A stretch of 64,000 bases of DNA from Whitmania pigra (Eukaryota > Annelida > Clitellata > Hirudinida > Haemopidae). The translations under genes were made by a program, and so were the position numbers. Positions within the stretch are counted from its first letter, which is position 1. Each line of letters starts with the position of its first letter. Shown here one piece after another: positions 17,138 to 51,318 of the stretch. The notes beneath the pieces were generated by a model that saw only the letters and a program-made list of their open reading frames with translations, was not told the DNA's origin and did no database searches. The DNA lies in assembly GCA_021613335.1 (NCBI GenBank), contig JAJTWR010000296.1, forward strand, positions 204,501 to 268,500, given 5' to 3'.

Positions 17138-18029
17138 GGCACCCCGTCATAACAGCCCGGCGACAGAATAGCCCCAACAAAACAGCCCCGTCAAAATAGC
17201 CCGGCGTCAAAATAGCTCAAGACAAAACAGCCCCAACAAAACAGCCCCGTCAAAATAGCCCGGCGTCAAAATAGCTCAAGACAAAACAGCCCCGACAAAA
17301 CAGCCCCGTCGAAACAGCCCGTCAAAATAGCCCCGTCAAAATAGCCCGGCGACATAATAGCCCAGGACAAAACAACCCGGCGACAAAATAGCCCCGACAA
17401 AACAGCCCCGTCAAAACAGCCCTGTCACCAGGGTCGGACTGGCTTAAAAAACCGGCCCGGGAAATTTTATTTAACTCCTAGTTTGATCAACTTAAACATA
17501 AGAAACACTAGAGTCTAAAATTTCTATCCACTATTAACTATTATAACAGCTTTTTCATCGTTTCACTAGTCGATGCTAAAACATCAATGATTTCATTGTT
17601 ATTGATTCTTGGAAAAGAGTCTTTCTCACAAGACATCAGCATGAATGATCGTAGAATTGACTGGTTCAGAAAATTTCTTAATCTGTTCAAAACGTATTTC
17701 AATTTTGAAAACGACCTCTCACAAACAACTTGTGATGAGGATAATGTCAACACAAATTTGTAAGCCAGATACAAATTTGAATAAGCAAGACTATGCAAAT
17801 TAAACTTCTGGAGAACAATAATAACAACAAACAATACTCAAAACGGTCAAAGCATTCAAGCCACTAATTTCGAATTAAATTTTGATTCAGTTTTACAACA
17901 TTTTTAAAAAATACTTTGACATGGAGTTATCATGGGGCTATTTTGACGGGGCTATTTTGACGCCGGGTTGTTTCGACGGGGCTGTTTTGTCGGGGCTATT
18001 CTGTAGCCGGGCTGTTATGACGGGTCACC
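17138..18029. mobile_element. DNA transposon with terminal inverted repeats and satellite-like subterminal arrays
   Basis: Both ends carry a matching inverted repeat. The left end reads ACCCCGTCATAACAGCCCGGC and the right end is its near-exact reverse complement (about 24 bp, three mismatches). The element is bracketed by the direct repeat AAAATGTGG at 17129-17137 and 18030-18038, consistent with an 8-9 bp target-site duplication. Just inside each end are arrays of a short unit of the form ACAGCCCCGTCAAAATAGCCCGGCG: about 290 bp on the left (17150-17440) and about 85 bp on the right (17933-18015), in opposite orientation. The middle holds a hAT transposase fragment. An 8-9 bp duplication suits the hAT superfamily, but the arrays are unusual. 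Confidence 0.8.
17541..17834 (-). pseudogene. hAT-family transposase C-terminal fragment
   Basis: A 97-residue open frame containing the hAT C-terminal dimerisation motif, with SSSQVVCERSFSKLKYVLNR and LRNFLNQSILRSFMLMSCEKD-like sequence. No BED finger or catalytic core is present, so it cannot be an active transposase. On its 3' side, at 17429, lies CAGGGTCGGACTGGC followed by CCGGCCCGGG, which resembles a hAT terminus. The fragment may therefore be a truncated hAT copy nested within the array-bearing outer element. Confidence 0.75.
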
Positions 18030-20778
18030 AAAATGTGGCTTTAGGAATTTATCTCCTGGTTTTGCCTTATTTTACGATACTAAATATCGACAGTAAAATA
18101 GTCTATTTTATTTTCATAATTTGAAACAAATATTTCCAATTTGAAAATTAAAACTTTCACAGTGAATTTGTGTTCTAATGAATAATTTCCACCTTAACCA
18201 TAAATGCTTTCCTTCGCTCTCTAGGTGCAGAAACAAAATATGAGGAAATTATTTCTATTCGTTCCACAGAGAGCCCTAATGAAGTTTGTTGCTGAGTTGT
18301 TGCAGTTCCATTGATCAGATATTTTCATCATCGGCATCGTCATCATCATCATTATCGTCATCGTCATCGTCATCATCATCGTCATCATCATCATCATCAT
18401 CATCTTTATGATCATGGCTGATGAGATTCCAAATTAAGAGTTTTCTTTCATGGTCCAGCACAATGCTTTCCACCTGTTTATTCGGTTCGATTCAATTGCA
18501 GACGTCATCAACGTGATTTCATCTCCGCCATCATAATCACTTCAATCAATACCTCCATCATCATTACCGTCGTCATTAGACTTGTCATCATTGTTGTCAT
18601 TACCGATGTCGTCGTCATCATCGCCATAATCATCGTGATCGTCATCGGCATCGTCACCACTATCGCCAAAAGTTTGAAACCATCGATTAGAATTTGCAAA
18701 AAATAAAAAAGGTCGAATAATGTTACCCGACTGCATTCTTTTAGCTCGCACAGGTGGTTGTTGTTAGTGGAAGAGCAAATGTCAGTCGTTTGGAAGAATG
18801 CTTCCCTCCATTGACACCTGCCCGCCCAAAATGCGGCGCTAAATTTTACTCAAAAAATTGGCGCCTTCGTGATGAATGCTTGTGAGCTTTTCCAAGTCAT
18901 CTGTTATTCAAGAGTCGCGCAATTTTCGACCAGCATGATGGTACTTTATGCTTCTGAGCTGGTATCAGATTTCAAGTCTCAAGTTCAAGATCGCATCTTC
19001 ATTCATTGGAAGTCCAGGCGTTGTTTCTGAATTTTTATCGTTGTTACTGTTGTTTTAATTTGTAAACATTGAACTAAACATTTATCAGTCATTTGCAAGT
19101 TTATTCCTCGTTTATTTATTTCCACAGTGAAATGGAATCTTGTTAACATTTCGGACTAAAGATTACTTCTTGAATTGAGATAAATCTCTTTCTCTACACT
19201 GCTCAGACATTGGCTGGAATGTCTCGGAGTGATTTTAAATCGAGAATGACACTTGGCTCCCGTACAAAGAAACACGTGGCATTGTCTTTTGAGAAACTGC
19301 CTCTGGGCTTTGACGGAGCTCTGCTGGAATAATTTAAGTGCACGGAGCGGTTCATTATCGACTGTCTGGAAAATAAGGTCGAGTGGGAAAATAAGGTTGA
19401 GGTGGACAAAGAATTTAGCAGGAATTTCCCAGAGCAGTGCGTCTCGAGATGGTCATAAAAAATCTCTTTTGTGCGGGTGGCATTCCACGTCTGCTAGGAG
19501 AGTCAATCGGGATCTCGAATTTGCAAAATTAACAACAAAAACAACAGCAGCAACAACAGCAACAACAAAAACAACAGCAACAACAACAACAACAACAGCA
19601 GCAGCAACAACAAAAACAACAGCAGCAACAACAACAACAACAGCAGCAGCAACAACGGCGGAACTTTATTCGATTTTCTAAACAAAAAGATTTTCCAGCG
19701 TTTTTTTCATTTTTAAACATTTTTCTCGACCGAAAGACAAAAGTCGATGCCGCTGCAACACAATCGAATGCGTTTTCAACGCATTAAGGCCTTCCCGGTC
19801 ATCCGACCGATAGAGCATAGGTGTCTGTAATGAATTATTTACCGAACGCACCCCCGTGACTCACTTCGTTGCCAATGACAACGTCTGGCAACATTGCGAA
19901 GACAAAAAATGAAATATTCCCTGCTCCGGGTCAGCTAGAATTCATTTGCATGCATAAAAGAAGAACCGAACTGTTGTTGTTCTTGTAGTGTGTTGAGTTG
20001 CACCATTAGCGGAAACATTTCAGTCCTAAAACCCCCGCCAGGTGTCAGGCTGCCCACGACAGCCAATCACAGCGGACGTGACGGGCGCGCCCTGTTTTGA
20101 AGATCGTCACTTCGTGATTAGAGACCGAGAGAGAACACGACGCTTTTAAGCAACACGCGACCTCGCTTCATACCTGGTGTGTCGTGTTGAGATGAGTTTT
20201 ACGGTCGTTACGAGCACCTTACCCGCCGTTGCCGCGTAAAAGCCGTAAACCGATGACTTCCGCGTTTTAGGAGCTTTTCATTGATGTTAGGAAGGGAATC
20301 TCGGATGTAATCTGCCAGTCTCTTGCCCATCTTTGTTCGTCATCTCTGGAGCAGAGTCGAGGGTTTTGTAAATAATTGAACGACCACCGATTGTTCTTCC
20401 AGCTCCGTTATGTAAGACAGGTGGAAATGCGAGACAGGTGGAGAAGAGGCATCAGTTTTTTTTTTTCTTCGATTCCAGAAAATTTGAAAATCAACGACCC
20501 TCAGGTCGATGGAGGCTTTTCCAGCGGAGGTTTATAAATAATAATGGCACGTGCGTGTCGCGGTGAGCACGCTTATATTGGAGGTGTGCGCGCGCGAATA
20601 CCGCATCTAAGGTTTGTTTGAAACCGGGAATCAAAGGGTGCATCTCGCGACCTCACAAGCAGCTCCGACGATCGTCAGGAAGCGAATAGTGTCCGAAGAT
20701 TTGATTAAGATGACGGCCACGGTATTGAGACACTTCGTTGGCTTCCAGTGCTGATTGGATAATTTCTCACGAGTGGTG
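18030..20778. other. Intergenic / 5' flank of the L1-like gene
   Basis: No coding exon recognised. Contains (ATC)n tracts at 18326-18410 and about 18540-18660, a (CAA/CAG)n tract at 19530-19656, and from about 19.8 to 20.76 kb a GC-richer, CpG-containing stretch directly upstream of the signal-peptide exon. That stretch probably holds the promoter and 5' UTR of the L1-like gene, though no core element is obvious. Confidence 0.5.
19530..19656. repeat. (CAA/CAG)n microsatellite
   Basis: About 127 bp of mixed CAA and CAG triplets. Translations give poly-Thr/Ala, poly-Leu or poly-Cys in different frames, none with flanking gene context. Confidence 0.9.
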
Positions 20779-40234
<19,456 letters not shown>

Positions 40235-40973
40235 ATTAGATGTACCTGTGTTAATTCGAGTTTTTTTCGATCTTCACCTTTCAGTCTTCAATTGAAAAGG
40301 TTGATCCAATGTTTTGATTACCGTCATATTTTATTGAGGATACCATCTTTTTGAAACGTTCAAACTTTTCTAGGGACATTGATTCATCATGAATTTTATA
40401 TTTTCAATCAAATTTATCAAACTGAGTTTGCAAAATTGTTTCGGCAACCTTTAAAATGAATTTTCTGACGATGATTAAAGTAAATTAAATCCAAAACTAA
40501 TTTGCCTAAACATTCTAAACTATTTTTTGAATGAGGTCATGTCATCGACTAATAGATTGATCTCACTCCCCTAAAAACCATTTTAAACATACGCCTCAGA
40601 TCACGAGAATTCTAGCTAAATCATCTCAAATGATTGCCAAAAAACGAACGCCATCTTGAAGGTTGCTCACAATAAAATTCACTGTTAAGATCAAGAAGTT
40701 ATTTTTTATTTTGTGTAATAAAGTTTTTGCTGTTTGGTGGTTATTTAGAACAGATTTTTGACTGAAAAATGGAATTGTTAAAAATTTCTGTCGTATTACA
40801 TCATATTAATATTTGTTAAATTATGTTTTTAACTTTAAAAAAATAATAAGACTGATATTTAATAACAGCGTTTTTAGTAATTGAATTTAATTGGTAATTT
40901 CAGGCAATTAACTTTTGTTTTGGTAACCTCAACTCGTCTGCTTGACACATTGATCGGAGTTTTCTTTCGGGGG
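40235..40973. other. Spacer between L1-like gene and bestrophin
   Basis: AT-rich. No exon encoding a transmembrane helix plus ankyrin-binding tail is recognisable here. Probably contains the L1-like 3' UTR and the bestrophin promoter. Confidence 0.5.
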
Positions 40974-42705
40974 ATGACTGTGAAATACAATCATTTAATT
41001 GCTGAAGCCACGTTACTTGGCTTTCCTAAATTACTTTTTAGGTGGTTTAAGCGACTAAAATGTAATAATTAGACTCTCGCTTATCAACTTCATTTCCACT
41101 TTACAGATGGAAAGGTAGCTTATGGAAGTTGGTATGGATTGATATGATATTCTTTGGCTCAATTTATCTTTTCATATCGTTGATGTACCTATATGTTTTG
41201 GATGACATCCAGAGAGAGTAAATTTTGATGAATTCGCTTTAGCGGCTATCGATTCAATTGAATAAGTGTGTTATAACATTTTAGGCGTTTTCAAGAAGTG
41301 GCCATTTACTGTAACCTAAACAGTTTCAAAATCCCACTAGGGTTTCTACTTGGGTTTTATGTGCAGCAAGTAATGGATAGATTTTGGCTCAGTTTTAAGA
41401 CTATTCCATGGCCCACAGATATTGCGTTCTATATAAACTTATTTATCACCGGTGAAGGGGAAGATTCGCGTTTATTTAGAAGGACAATTATACGGTATAT
41501 TTGTTGTTCATTCGTTCTGACAATGAGATCGATATGCAAGCCAGTAAAAAAGAGATTTCCAAGCTTTGCCCATTTGGTTGACGCGGGTTAGTAAGACTGA
41601 ATCGACCAGCACATAGTAAGAATAAACAATTCTTTAAAGTAATTTGTTTTGTTCAAGGATTGATGACTCCTGAAGAAGTCAGGGACATCGGCGCATTAAA
41701 CATTAAATTTAACAACTATTTTGTACCAATTGCCTGGTCGACTAAGTTGGTTGGAGACGCTAGGAAAGATGGTCTTATTAGGAGAGACATGGATTACGAC
41801 AGGCTCACTAGAGTGGGTTAAAACTAAATTTAGCAATACATTCTTAATAAATTTCTTTCGTAAATCGAAATATCAAATTCTTAAACAGGAACTGAATGAA
41901 TTCAGATCAAAATGTGCAACTCTTTTGAAATTTGACTGGATTTCTTTGCCTCTGGTATACACTCAAGTCAGTTTTTATAAAAATTAAACTCTTTCAACCA
42001 TACGATTTACTTAGCCCTACGGTAACAGCTGATAGTTGTTACTTGAAGGTGGTATCAATAGCCTTGTATTTATTTTGCTTCACATGCTTGCTGGGAAGGT
42101 ATCCCTTCATCAAAGGGGAAGCCAGTGAAGCGAGATTCCCATTCTTCACCATGGCTCAATTTATTTTCTACATGTCCTGGCTCAAAGTAAGTTGTTCTTT
42201 GGCGGGAATAAAGGACAGATTTAGAAATTAGACGTTCGGCGCAGGTGGGAGAAAGTGTCGCAAATCCTTTTGGCGAAGATGACGATGACTTTGACATTAA
42301 CACACTGATTGACAACTTCGTAAATGTTAGTGATGTTCCAAAGCTATAACATTAACCATTAATCTGTGCACGTGTTGTCGGATTACTCGATGCTGAGTTT
42401 ATAATTTCAGGAATCGTATTTGATTGTAGATCGACTGAAGACCAATGTCCCAGATCTTAAAAAGGATAAACATTGGGATATTAACGTTGCTTTGAAGAAA
42501 CTTCTACTGAACAATGTGGAATATATGGGATCTGCAGCTGGTTTGTTGTAAGCGTTTTGGGGGAATTTATGTATCAAATGCGAAACTGACAGATTTAAAA
42601 ATTTAAATACATTTCATAATGAAATGAACCAAATTCTAAAATTTCAGAATTTCAGAAGAAAAGCAGGCCGTACGAGAAATCGAAAAGGCCGAGCAGAAAC
42701 TTTGA
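40974..42705 (+). CDS. Bestrophin (Ca2+-activated chloride channel)
   Basis: Nine exons: 40974-41041, 41107-41217, 41285-41586, 41658-41812, 41889-41966, 42049-42186, 42245-42319, 42411-42547 and 42648-42705. Together they give 373 residues in one frame. Bestrophins are pentameric anion channels gated by cytosolic Ca2+. The start (MTVKYNHL) matches the usual MTITY-type N-terminus. The pore-neck segment KIPLGFLLGFYV places Ile76, Phe80 and Phe84 at the same numbers as the neck residues of human BEST1. FKTIPWPTDI, LFRRTIIRYI, KRFPSFAHLVDAGLMTPEE and FDWISLPLVYTQV are family hallmarks. The Ca2+ clasp is intact as NPFGEDDDDFD (Glu295 to Asp299). The C-terminal cytoplasmic tail is short and ends in a charged KQAVREIEKAEQKL segment, unlike the ~585-residue vertebrate BEST1. 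Splice sites are canonical. Its stop is 115 bp from the convergent smgGDS stop. Confidence 0.95.
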
Positions 42706-42820
42706 TTTGCTGTTATTGTTTTTGTTCTGTTCGTTTAGAAACGTTATTCATTAGAAAATCAAAACTTGACTCGAACAAGTCACACGAAGTCATCCTCTCA
42801 GGTGGAACGTGTGATCAGAA

Positions 42821-45800
42821 TTAATGCAGCATCTCTTCGACCAAATGCCGTATCGTTTCGTCCGAGTGTTCCTTATACCTTTCAAGAACTTCATGAATGC
42901 CGCTCACAACGAAGGCCGATTTAATAGAATCTGAAAAAAATGTATGGGGTTTTATCCATTTGGCCAAGCTTCAAATTGAAAGTATTACAAACTCGAAGTG
43001 TTGGTTATGAAGCGTATCCAAATTAATTAAGCGTGCAGGTTAGCTGACTGGGTTACGTGCCTTCATACAGCGGTAATGGCAACAGTCGTAATGTGTCATG
43101 TTCGAAACCCAGCCTGCACTGCCACCGGGGCCCTTGGGAAGGAGCGCTAAATAAGTGGTTACAAGAAGCGCCTCTGATGCATATGGCGCTATATAAATGA
43201 AGTTACAATTACAGGTGTCGACCAACCTATTTTCTGACATTTGTGTGTCAGAATTAGGACATTGCTTAGAATTTCTTCTGGTAATGGATCTTTTGAGGAC
43301 AGAAAGGCTTTCAGCTCTTCACAAAACTTTTCACTGTTCTCAAATGGGTTTTCATCTGTTGCAAAAAAATTTCATTGATTTGTCAACTTAACACATTTAT
43401 TTCTGGCATCATTAATAACATTTCTTTGATCAGTCCAAGTAAGGAAAGTTAATTGGCTAGGCTTAATTAATGTTTATGATTCACATTAATAAGTAATTAG
43501 AACTGAAGTTGCCACCAACTTACAAATAATACCTAGACTTGAAGTCAAAATTATGAGAGATAATATAGCTTCGTTCTTCATAATCATGTGTTTGGATTGA
43601 AATAAATACAGCAGACTTTCTCCTAGTTTGTGCTCGAGTATTGCTTTCATGACTCCGTTGTCACGTGCATTTTTTATAATTGACGCGACAATCCTCCAGG
43701 ATTCACCTGAGAGAGACATTGAAAATCATATTTAAATCGATTCCATAATTTTTTCAATGATAAGTTTGATTTACATCTGATGCCTTCATGCTCCTTGAAC
43801 ACTGAGAAATTCTTTAACTTCGATAAGAAACTTTCATCAGTGCCGAGCTGACACGCAACTTTGCCTGAAAAAAATAATTAAGCATTCAGTAGTAGAGTCA
43901 CCAGCAAAATAAAGATTGTCGACCCACAATTTTTGTCCAATAGCATTCTGATAGTTCCAAGTGATTTAAAAATCACTGTGAGTGACTCTGAATCAAGATA
44001 GCTGAGGCATTTATCTACTGTTCCCTTTTTGATCATCTTCAATTTATTTTCTCCTAAGAAATGAAATGCAGGAATGCATCAATTGCAAAGTAAATAGAAA
44101 AGCCATTAAGAAGAGCAGTATTAGAAGTATCATTCGTTTAAGAATGCCCGTGCCAAATCGAATTTGTTCAGCTGATGTTTTGGCTTCACCTGTTATGGAA
44201 AGATTGGCCAGTGTTCCGATCAGTGCATGCTGAAGAACTGGTTGTTTTTCATGAACAGGATAAAGACTCAGATGAGCAAGAATATCATCAACCACTCCAC
44301 TCTCAACAAAGAAGATGCAATTTATATCTATAAAACAAATCATAATTAAATATATTCCCAGTTATTCTAAGACATAAAGATGGATATCACCAGATCTGGC
44401 AATGTTGCACAGTGCAAAAGCTGCGGTAGTTTGAAGCTTTATTGATTTAGAGGTGCTAAGCCAACTCCTCAGCTTTAGAAACACTTTTCCATTACCATTC
44501 TGGAACAATGTGTTCATCCCTTCATCTGGAAAAGCAACAAGATATAACGAATGCTCGGTTGCCACGGACGGAATAGGATGCCGTGAAAAATCAACCTCCC
44601 GTGAGCAGGAGCACGACAAAGTCGGACGCCAAATCTGTGAATTTCACTTTGGTTTCGTTTTCTCTTTCCTCTATTAATTCGCAGAGCTTCTCAGGGAATG
44701 AGGTCGACGATAAAGCAAGTTTGGACCTGTCTGTCGTCAATTAGTCAGTTTGTCCTCATCGTTGTTACATTGCCGAAATATAATCGTAATTGCATGGGAA
44801 TCTCAAACACGAACCATTTTCAGATGCCGTGCTTAGTATTTGAAAAACCGAATCAATTATTTCTTGATCATTTTGTTTGAGAAGAATTAAAAAACACTCC
44901 AGAAATTCATCTGACTGTAGTGAGTCGTTGATTTCTTAAAAGTAAAACAGGTACTCCAAGCTACTTTCTATTCGTTAATGATTATTCGTATGTTCGGCTC
45001 AGAAATGCACTAACCTTCTAAATGATCAAAAAGCAACTCAAGGATGCTTAAAACAGCTTTCATCAAGCTGTCATGTTGGTAAAAGGTCTTCACAATTCTA
45101 CAGCAAACATCCAAAGCTCCCAACGACAGAACACTGAGTTGCAAGGATTCTGTTGTTAAGCAGTACAATAGATATCACATCCTAATAACATCAGTCTCAC
45201 TGGTCACTTTACCATGGTCTGCGATCGTGTTCAGAAAAGCTCCGCATGCCACCTTTAAATGGATGTGAGAACTCTGGTTTTCGTTGCAAAGTTCGTTGAG
45301 GAGCTTGAGTAACAACACCTCACCATTGAGCTCTTTCACTATATTTCTGGCAGAATCTGATGAGTGAAATACATTATAGACATTCAAAGTATGTCTTGAA
45401 ATTAATTCATTAAACTAAGTGCCTGTAAATGCATTCTGTCAGAAATAACCAACTAGCGAGTTACTTTATGCTGACAATAAGGAATATTTAAAAAAAAAAC
45501 TAAATGAGAAATCCCCGGTAGCAAGTCAGTTAATGATAATGGCAGTGACAGTAATAGTGATAATGATGTTGATGATAATAATGATGGTAATGATGATAAT
45601 AATCATCTAAGTCAAAAAGAAAAGACCAACAAACCACACTCAAAACAGATGTTGCCCAATACTCTGCAGGCTTGGAATGAAATGTTGGATGTTGGATCAG
45701 ATGATTGGCTTGACAAGTGACCAAGGATTAATTTTATTATCTCGACATCAACACATAACAGACGACCTGAGTCTTGAAATCAAAAACAATTATAGTTCGA

Positions 45801-46237
45801 GAGAGCGATCAAACAAGTGAAGAATTTCATCAGTACCTGTTTTTGCTATCTCTGCAAAAATTTCAAGAATTAAAAAGTTGAGTCTTCCATTATCATGTTT
45901 TATCAAGGAAGCAGTCAATGCTGTCACTAGATTTTTATTTATCAAGTCTTCACTCTGGCTATCATGTTCAGAGCTTGAAACTGTAATATACCAATATAAT
46001 CAATACAATATTTTATCAAAATGTTGTGAAATCATGTAATCACTAAAGAATTTCCGTTGCACAACCTAATTTTTTAATTTTCTCTAGCAGTTGAATCAAA
46101 GATTTCTCAATATCTTCTTTTGAAGTAGAAGATTCAACGGCATTCAGCAGTTCTGCAAAACAAAAATTAAACAAAATCGTTAAAATACGCTGAAAGCTCT
46201 ATAGAAACATAAACGACAACTCCATACCATTAACCAT
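42821..46237 (-). CDS. RAP1GDS1: smgGDS / RAP1GDS1 orthologue (armadillo-repeat GTPase chaperone)
   Basis: Armadillo-repeat protein that binds prenylated or unprenylated small GTPases of the Rho/Rap type and promotes their trafficking or exchange. Fifteen exons in transcript order: 46237-46228, 46152-46066, 45980-45837, 45766-45635, 45356-45213, 45149-45015, 44910-44815, 44730-44596, 44525-44391, 44327-44190, 44053-43928, 43864-43775, 43706-43533, 43355-43227 and 42930-42821. They total 594 residues, against 607 in the human long form. Matching segments include NISFQACRVLGNICFE, MNTLFQNGNGKVFLKL, LQTTAAFALCNIARSDINCI, VLQHALIGTLANLSITGENK and MIMKNEAILSLIILTSSL. All fourteen introns are phase 1, so internal exons are symmetric units of roughly one ARM repeat. 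The exon 45635-45766 (44 residues) can be skipped without frame loss, like the repeat that distinguishes human smgGDS-607 from -558. Divergent from copine. Confidence 0.95.
43033..43215 (+). mobile_element. tRNA-derived SINE in smgGDS intron
   Basis: The head looks like a decayed tRNA. GTGCAGG at 43033-43039 pairs perfectly with CCTGCAC at 43113-43119 as an acceptor-like stem. TAGCTGACTGGG resembles an A box, and GTTCGAAACCC at about 43100-43110 is a good B box. The body ends in GGCGCTATATAAATGAAGTTACAATTACAG, a tail type seen on SINEs mobilised by L2/CR1-like LINEs. It lies in the last intron and ends 12 bp before the donor-side exon end at 43227. Confidence 0.7.
45536..45605. repeat. (GAT/AAT)n microsatellite in smgGDS intron
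   Basis: About 70 bp of GATAAT/GATGGTAAT-type triplets, 30 bp from the donor of the exon 45635-45766. Confidence 0.8.
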
Positions 46238-46824
46238 ATCTGCACTCCTACAAGTAAACAACTGCAGCTACTGGAAGCAGTTTCAGTAAAATCCCCTTTT
46301 AGTCAAGTCCTTAAATCTGCTTTTAAATATTATTTTGTCAGAAATATGCCGCAACTTAAATTGTTTTAATTAACAATTACTTTTAGACATACAATTTCAA
46401 TTTTAAGCAACCAAAATTTGGAATATGGAAAAATGAAATAATGATTCGCATTTATACATAATAACCATTATATATCAAAACCAACTTTCTGTATTTACAT
46501 ATTTGCAGCCTTAGTTTTAGGTGTGTAGAATGAGACTGGTCAGTTTCCAAAATATTAGATCGACAATTTAATTTAATAATAACCAGGATTAAATAAGGTG
46601 TCTGGTTTATTTGTTACGAAAAGTTTACCTTAAGAAGTAATTTTAGAAAATTTGGTTGTGAATATAAATAACAAATAGTCTTGATAACTATTTATCTCTT
46701 CGAGATAACTGTGTTTGTATGTAAGGTGCTGTTTGCTGCGGGTCAGCCGGAATTCCGAGGGATTTTGATCCTCAATTAGAAATAAACAATATATCTTTGC
46801 GTCGCATATATCTAATTCAATAAA
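46238..46824. promoter_or_regulatory. Shared intergenic interval of divergent smgGDS and copine genes
   Basis: 587 bp separate the two start codons (46237 minus, 46825 plus). No coding sequence is visible. The interval must contain both 5' UTRs and promoters unless upstream non-coding exons exist. No core motif is confidently identifiable. Confidence 0.5.
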
Positions 46825-50423
<3,599 letters not shown>

Positions 50424-51318
50424 GATGAAGATGCTCAGTGATCACAGCTGCAGTCTTTTTGAGAGTTTAAACAATTTATTTTTTAGAAATATTTACTAAT
50501 TATTCAGTTGCTTGGCTCGTGCCTCAGTTGTCGTAGCTATTATGCCTTATCATGCGATTGTAGTCTTTGCTTGGATTTTGGATTCCTCAATGTTTTTTTT
50601 TTCTGTGGAATTAGATTATGTTGCGTTTCAAACTATATTTTTTGTTTACATTTTGTGCCAATACTCTAAAATCTCCAAGAGTATTTGTTGTTTTTTCTTG
50701 TAAACCTGGTATGAATAAGGCCCGTGGTATGGCTATGTTTCGCGGGACAGTGGTCAGCAAACAATAATATTTGTTTCGCTGAGAACAAATACAAAGGAAA
50801 TATTTAAGGAAAAGTGTGGTTGCGAAAGAATGGACTGGTATTTGGTAGAGAGGTATTTGGGCGTGGACGGTGTGGCGCCATATTTCTAAGATTCAGACGT
50901 GCCTTAGTTCCCGTTATGCTAACTGCTCTAAGAACATCATGACAAATACAACCAATTTTCAAATTCACCTTGTTTGACGAATTAAAATGCAGCAATTTAT
51001 TTTTAGGAGGATCATCTTGTCAAATTAATGTGTGGATGATGATAAAAGTTTGTGTAGGAGAACAATTTTACATGATGTTCGAGTAGCGTCGTACATTGAA
51101 GAAATAAATATCACATTACCTTTCATTAAATATCACATTACCTTCCATATTTTTGTGTTAAAAAAGCTATTTCGATTTCTGATGTGGGGCACCGTCGCTT
51201 TTGTTTACGTGTTTGCTGTTAACAGCGGGCTGCTCACAACTCGTGTTTTGTTAAGCTAATGAGCTTTGTTAATTAAGTTTTTAACCGTTTCTATGAATGT
51301 TGTCGATCTAGTCTGTTT
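50424..51318. other. Spacer between copine and SLC38-like gene
   Basis: 3' UTR of copine, then AT-rich intergenic sequence and the 5' flank of the transporter. A short open frame at 51032-51259 has no family signature and is not called. Confidence 0.5.
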
